From a virus: DNA of 24,679 bases. How positions within the stretch are numbered: the stretch's first letter is position 1; every line of letters begins with the position of its first letter. The translations under genes and the position numbers were made by a program. The stretch is from positions 1-24,679 of the IMG/VR virus record IMGVR_UViG_3300046450_002841. One strand, given 5' to 3'. The notes under the pieces are model-generated. The model was given only the letters and a program-made list of their open reading frames with translations, was not told the DNA's origin and searched no databases. This document shows positions 20,632 through 24,679 of this stretch, piece by piece.

Positions 20632-21262
20632 ACAATACCTAAGGTTCGATAAAGAGAAGGAATACGTTTTCCTTGACTGCGAGACGCTCAATCTCTGTCT
20701 TAATTCATGCCACAACCTGCCTTGGCAGATAGGCATGATCAAGCTAAAAGCCGACAAAATTATTGCAACCAAAAATTTTTACATAAAATGGGACACCCAA
20801 TTGAAGATTAGCGCAGACGCAGCAAGAATAACTAAGTTCAGCCCTAAAGCGCTAGAGGAAAGGGGGCTACCCCCAGAAGAAGTCTTCCCAACAATGCAGG
20901 ACTGGCTAGATAATTGCGACTACATAGTAGGGCACAACTTTCTTGGATTTGACTTATACTTACTTAAGGATTTCTATGAATACATGAACGAACCATACAG
21001 GCACCTTGTAAGAAAAGTCATAGACACGAATTGCATAGCCAAAGGGTTGAAGTTCGGTCACTACTACAAAGCTGGAGACGATTTCCTAGAATATCAGTAC
21101 AAAATGTATTCCCTAAGGAAAAAGGGGGTAAGAACCAACCTCACTTCCTTGGGTAAAGAATACGAAATTAAACACGACTACGAAAGCCTTCACGATGCGG
21201 TGGTTGATCTTGAGCTCAACGTTAAAGTATGGAATAAAATAAAATGGATGGTCGAACTATGA
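20624..21262 (+). CDS. DnaQ-like DEDDh 3'-5' exonuclease (Pol III epsilon-like)
   Basis: This 212-residue proofreading-type exonuclease has Exo I VFLDCETLNL (Asp18 and Glu20), Exo II IVGHNFLGFDLYLL (Asp after Asn-Phe), and Exo III LHDAVVDLELN (His and Asp). The alternative start at 20591 would lie further inside the PHP gene. The gene sits exactly between the two halves of the polymerase: its start overlaps the PHP gene by 8 nt and its stop overlaps the polymerase ATG as ATGA. That resembles PolC of Gram-positive bacteria, where the exonuclease is inserted in the PHP domain, but here it is a separate protein. It would proofread for the split polymerase. Confidence 0.9.
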   Translation: MDEQYLRFDKEKEYVFLDCETLNLCLNSCHNLPWQIGMIKLKADKIIATKNFYIKWDTQLKISADAARITKFSPKALEERGLPPEEVFPTMQDWLDNCDYIVGHNFLGFDLYLLKDFYEYMNEPYRHLVRKVIDTNCIAKGLKFGHYYKAGDDFLEYQYKMYSLRKKGVRTNLTSLGKEYEIKHDYESLHDAVVDLELNVKVWNKIKWMVEL

Positions 21263-23802
21263 CATCTGACTTTACAGATAATTTTGAAGAACTCGATCTC
21301 GGCATTCACGGAGTAAGACTCCCTTCCTTTAATGTTAGCGATGAGGACAAGCGCAAACTTGGCGTTAGCGAAGACATAAAGAACGAAGACTTTCTGCGTA
21401 AACTCTGCGAGGACAGCCTTATCGAAAGAAACCTCGACAAGGAAAAGTATAAAGAAAGGCTTGATTATGAATTCAATACAGTTAAAGACTTAGGGTTCAT
21501 TGATTACCTCTTGCTGGTCTGGGAGGTTATCAACTATTGCAAAAAAGAAAAAATTCCGACGGGCCTCGGGCGCGGTTCAGCAGCGGGAAGCCTTCTCCTT
21601 TTCCTAATGGACGTAACAAAGATTGACCCCCTGAAATACGATTTATATTTTGAGCGTTTCATCTCTAAAATTCGCGCCAAGAAAAATATAGTAGACGGCG
21701 TAACCTATCTAGACGGTTCGTTGATGATGGATGTAGATTTAGATATTTGTTATTATAATCGCCAAAAAGTATTAAAATTTTTAGACGACAAGTTCTCAGG
21801 CAAGACAGCTAAGATTATCACGCTGAACACACTAAGCGGCAAGCTTTGCATGAAGGAGTGCGGCAAGGTAGTTTCGTCGAAATCCGAACAAGAAATGAAC
21901 AAGGTGTCGTCCCTTATTCCAAAAGTATTCGGACAAGTAAAAGACTTAAAAGAAGCCTACGCCGAGGTCCCAGAGCTAAGAGAATGGTGCGACGAGAATA
22001 GAGAATGCTATGATATCGCCCTCAAGATAAAAGGGCTTAATAAAAACAAAGGAGTGCACCCCTCGGCGATTTCCCTTTCTTACGACATGATGGAAGACAC
22101 CTGCCCAACAGAACTTACCTCAGATAAGAAAAGCTTTGTTTCTTCTTACGATATGAACTGGGTGTCCATGTTCAACGTAAAGCTTGACATACTTGGACTC
22201 AGGGCGGTCTCAGTAGTTAATGACGTCTGCAACAATGTAGGCATTCAAATCTCCGACATAGATCTAACTGACAGCTTGATTTATGATAATTTGCAAAACC
22301 TCAGGACGCCTCACGGGTTATTCCAAATCGAGGCAGACACGAACTATAGGGTGTGCCGGAAAGTTAAACCCAAGAACCTAGAAGAGCTCAGCGGTGTTTT
22401 GGCCTTGGCAAGACCCGGCGCGTTAGCTTTCGTGGATCAATACGCCGAGTACGTTAACACAGGGGAAACAAAATCCATCCATCCATTTTTCGACGACATC
22501 TTATCGGAGACGGGAGGGGTCGCTCTATATCAAGAGCAGTTAATGAAAATGGCGAACAAAGTCGGGTTCAGCCTAGACGAAGCGGAATTGCTCCGACGGA
22601 TTGTCGGTAAGAAAAAGGTAACAGAAGTTAGAAAGTGGAAGAAAAAAATCAAAGACAAGGTAAAGACGAACAAAATAGACCCAAAAGTCGGAGAAATACT
22701 GTGGAAACTTCTCGAAGATTCCGCGAATTATTCGTTCAATAAATCCCATTCCATATCTTACGCAGCCTTAGCGGCGATCACGGTCTACTTAAAATTCAAA
22801 TACCCCCAACAGTTCTTTCTGAGCTTACTTAAGATGACTAGGCATGAGCCAGACCCAATTCAAGAGATATCTAAAATACAAAGGGAAATGTCTCACTTTG
22901 GCGTGGAGCTACTTAGCCCACACATAATTAAATCCGACATGGATTTCAACACCGAAAACGAAAACATAAGATTTGGACTGTTGTCCATAAAGGGGATTTC
23001 CGAAAAATCTATTGAAAAATTAAATAATTTTAAAAATAATTACTCAGGCAAATTCGAGGTCTTTGAAGGAGCGAAAGAATCAGGGCTTACCATCGGCATT
23101 CTTTCCGCATTAATCCAAGCAGGTACCTTCGAGGGCTTCCATTCGTCCAGAAGCAAGATAGTCTACGAAGCTCAACTCTGGAACATTCTTACCAAAAAAG
23201 AAAAAGCTGCAGCATTGTTAATGGACGGGAAGCACAACTCCGATTTAGTCGAAATAATAAAGTCTTTATCCGGTAAAAAAGACGACAAAGGTAAACTGAT
23301 AATTAAGGACACGAGACTCAAGACAATAAAAACAAAGTCTGAGCCATATAAACAGATTTACTTTAAAAATAAATACTCAGAATCCTTTGCGAATTGGTAT
23401 TACGAAAACCACCTATTAGGTTATACTTGCGGTAAAACTCTTATAGATATTTTTGAAAAGAAAAGGAACGGCTTAATGACGCTAAGAGAGGTCGAAGACG
23501 CGGAAGTTGACGAAAGCGTATCGTTTGTAGGCACTATAGAAAGCAAGCCGTATTTTGGCAAATCCAGAAACGATAACCAGTACATGAAGGCCTTCGTTAA
23601 AGACGAGACGGCCAACATAAAAGTAATGATCTTTTCTAAGAGGTTAGAAAACATGCTGTCAGAAAATGCGCAGAACCCACCCTCAGAAAATAACATCATA
23701 ATTGTAACGGGAAAGAAAAAGGAAGAGGTAGTCTTCGCGGACAGAATAGCAATACAAACCAACAGAATTTACACTAAATTGTCCGACCTGAAAGATGCTT
23801 GA
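21259..23802 (+). CDS. DNA polymerase III alpha catalytic fragment (DnaE-like, without PHP)
   Basis: At 847 residues this carries everything in DnaE after PHP: LPSFNVSDEDKRK, RLDYEFNTVKDLGFIDYLLL, PTGLGRGSAAGSLLLFLMD (fingers/palm), DVDLD at 158-162 (the Asp pair of the PDIDIDF motif), KLDILGL with Asp310 (third catalytic Asp), YQEQLMKMANKVGFSLDEAE with LLRRIVGKKK, and YSFNKSHSISYAALAAI. Near the C-terminus VSFVGTIESKPYFGKSRNDN is an OB-fold domain. It would be the replicative polymerase. The ATG at 21259 overlaps the exonuclease stop by 4 nt; an upstream ATG at 21244 is less likely. No helix-hairpin-helix segment was confirmed by eye. Confidence 0.95.
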   Translation: MTSDFTDNFEELDLGIHGVRLPSFNVSDEDKRKLGVSEDIKNEDFLRKLCEDSLIERNLDKEKYKERLDYEFNTVKDLGFIDYLLLVWEVINYCKKEKIPTGLGRGSAAGSLLLFLMDVTKIDPLKYDLYFERFISKIRAKKNIVDGVTYLDGSLMMDVDLDICYYNRQKVLKFLDDKFSGKTAKIITLNTLSGKLCMKECGKVVSSKSEQEMNKVSSLIPKVFGQVKDLKEAYAEVPELREWCDENRECYDIALKIKGLNKNKGVHPSAISLSYDMMEDTCPTELTSDKKSFVSSYDMNWVSMFNVKLDILGLRAVSVVNDVCNNVGIQISDIDLTDSLIYDNLQNLRTPHGLFQIEADTNYRVCRKVKPKNLEELSGVLALARPGALAFVDQYAEYVNTGETKSIHPFFDDILSETGGVALYQEQLMKMANKVGFSLDEAELLRRIVGKKKVTEVRKWKKKIKDKVKTNKIDPKVGEILWKLLEDSANYSFNKSHSISYAALAAITVYLKFKYPQQFFLSLLKMTRHEPDPIQEISKIQREMSHFGVELLSPHIIKSDMDFNTENENIRFGLLSIKGISEKSIEKLNNFKNNYSGKFEVFEGAKESGLTIGILSALIQAGTFEGFHSSRSKIVYEAQLWNILTKKEKAAALLMDGKHNSDLVEIIKSLSGKKDDKGKLIIKDTRLKTIKTKSEPYKQIYFKNKYSESFANWYYENHLLGYTCGKTLIDIFEKKRNGLMTLREVEDAEVDESVSFVGTIESKPYFGKSRNDNQYMKAFVKDETANIKVMIFSKRLENMLSENAQNPPSENNIIIVTGKKKEEVVFADRIAIQTNRIYTKLSDLKDA

Positions 23803-23826
23803 CATTAATAAAAAAACCCCTATACT
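23799..23826 (+). promoter_or_regulatory. Sigma-70-type promoter, leaderless
   Basis: Perfect TTGACA (23799-23804), a 16-nt spacer and TATACT (23821-23826), the same boxes and spacing as the promoter at 1025. The ATG at 23833 is 6 nt after the -10, where transcription should begin. Confidence 0.8.
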
Positions 23827-23832
23827 TGTAGT

Positions 23833-24417
23833 ATGATAAGCTTTTACAAGCCCACGGAGAAAGTGACAGGCACAGCCATGTCCTTCTACCTTAACAAAAG
23901 AGACAATTCATTTTTTTCTAACATGATCAAGCAGGACTCTTGGGATGCTTCTCGCAAAATTGGCTCCTTCCAAAAGAACAAAAAGGTTGAAGGCAAGAAT
24001 GTAAACATTAAGTTTAACCAAACAGAAATAGCCGCCATGGTTGATGCCGTAGACAGAAACGCCGAGGTTTCTGGTTACCACGGAAGCAATCAGGTCGTAA
24101 GATTTTCCTTTGGCCCATACGTGCCTAAGCAAAAGACAAGCGATGGTGAATGGATCGAAGGAACAAAACAAAAGGGCTTTTCTTTCAGAGTTACCAGAGA
24201 AGCTAAAGAAGACTCGACGAATAGACAAAGCTATATCATAGGCTTAACTTTTCCAGAAGCGAAACTCCTCAGAGAGCACTTAGTGTATCTCCTAAACGAA
24301 AGCTTTGCTTTAACAGATAAAATAATGGAAGCCTCCTTCAAGAAAAAGCAAGAGCGAAGAGACGAAGAGGCTTCTCATGTTCCCGTCAAAACAGAAGATG
24401 AAGACGACCTTTGGTAA
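23833..24417 (+). CDS. Putative single-stranded DNA-binding protein with acidic tail
   Basis: This 194-residue protein has a KVTGTAMSFYLN strand, FFSNMIKQDSWDASRKIGSF, KNVNIKFNQTEIAAMVDAVD, YHGSNQVVRFSFGPYVP, and SFRVTREA with YIIGLTFPEAKLLREHL, a beta-rich fold with several aromatic and basic residues. The last part is charged and ends TEDEDDLW, an acidic tail with a final aromatic residue like bacterial and phage SSBs, which use it to bind replication partners. I do not recognise the OB fold clearly; a PC4/Whirly-like ssDNA-binding fold is possible. Its strong leaderless promoter, right after the polymerase, fits an abundant SSB. Confidence 0.5.
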   Translation: MISFYKPTEKVTGTAMSFYLNKRDNSFFSNMIKQDSWDASRKIGSFQKNKKVEGKNVNIKFNQTEIAAMVDAVDRNAEVSGYHGSNQVVRFSFGPYVPKQKTSDGEWIEGTKQKGFSFRVTREAKEDSTNRQSYIIGLTFPEAKLLREHLVYLLNESFALTDKIMEASFKKKQERRDEEASHVPVKTEDEDDLW

Positions 24418-24420
24418 ATT

Positions 24421-24679
24421 ATGAAACTAAAAAAAATTAAAAGAGACGACAACGGTTTAATAACCGACAAATCTGTTGACTACGTTTTTAACGAGGGAGG
24501 GTTCATTGACTGGAGAAAAATGGTCAAGCCCGAACACCTTGTGTCCAACAGGCAAAAAACCTCCGAAACAGACGTTTCGAAGCTAGAAGACAGCCAACTC
24601 ATCGTCCTCCTCGGGGGAATTAAGGAGTTGGCTCAAATCAGAGGCTACACTGATGTGACATATACAGTAACCTCCCCCT
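24421..24679 (+). CDS. Conserved-looking unknown protein, 5' part
   Basis: The start is ATG at 24421, 3 nt after the SSB-like gene's stop, and the frame is open at the window edge. The visible 86 residues (MKLKKIKRDDNGLITD, GGFIDWRKMVKPEHLV, DSQLIVLLGGIKELAQI, RGYTDVTYTVTS) show a helix with a leucine/glycine run and a Trp-Arg motif. I do not recognise the family. Its close fit to the SSB-like gene suggests the same transcript and a replication role. Confidence 0.6.
   Translation, partial: MKLKKIKRDDNGLITDKSVDYVFNEGGFIDWRKMVKPEHLVSNRQKTSETDVSKLEDSQLIVLLGGIKELAQIRGYTDVTYTVTSP

Noticed and set aside
1-24679. tRNA genes, CRISPR arrays, insertion sequences and integrase-type att sites
   Set aside because: No cloverleaf ending in CCA, no spaced direct repeats, no transposase and no integrase were recognised by eye on either strand.

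Overview
This window looks like the replication, nucleotide-metabolism and membrane-protein region of a large double-stranded DNA tailed phage. The host was probably Gram-negative: there is a lipobox protein and a spanin-like membrane protein with a coiled coil. Phage identity rests on tightly packed, overlapping genes together with a dNMP-kinase-like protein, a small sigma factor, a UvsX/RecA recombinase, a DnaB-type helicase with a primase, a class I ribonucleotide reductase, and many small unknown ORFs. A marine or other aquatic source is plausible from the gene mix (RNR, VOC and ALDH metabolic genes), but that is inference. No rRNA, tRNA, CRISPR array or insertion sequence was seen.

Layout. 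1-1015: the 3' end of a dNMP-kinase-like gene overlaps a sigma-70-like factor. 1062-3147: a DUF736-like protein, a terminator, an FmdB-like protein without cysteines, and a fused glycosyltransferase-methyltransferase. 3217-7187: nrdA, a small unknown gene, nrdB and a small lipoprotein, closed by a strong terminator. 7237-8696 (minus strand): four overlapping membrane-protein genes including a signal peptidase I. Divergent from these, 8852-9476 holds two plus-strand membrane-protein genes. 9512-14647: an unknown gene, RecA/UvsX, HNH and PD-(D/E)XK nucleases, DnaB helicase, primase and a small ORF. 14644-18860: a metabolic island with an HPPD-like VOC protein, aldehyde dehydrogenase, HAD phosphatase, small ORFs and a lysine 6-dehydrogenase/saccharopine-dehydrogenase-family enzyme. 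18867-24679: a RecB/Cas4-like nuclease, DNA polymerase III split into PHP, DEDDh exonuclease and polymerase genes, an SSB-like protein, and the start of one more gene.

How it works together. RNR and dNMP kinase supply dNTPs. The helicase, primase, three-gene Pol III, SSB-like protein and RecA/UvsX form a nearly self-contained replisome. The metabolic island could oxidise lysine through aminoadipate semialdehyde to aminoadipate, giving reducing power and nitrogen.

Two promoter families stand out. Seven sites follow TTGnnn, exactly 16 nt, then a -10-like hexamer, and most lie only 6-13 nt before a start codon, which predicts leaderless or nearly leaderless mRNAs. A second motif, GTGTAAT followed by 7 nt and ATG, occurs three times. 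All three copies precede genes of the membrane-protein cassette, and this could be the target of the phage sigma factor.
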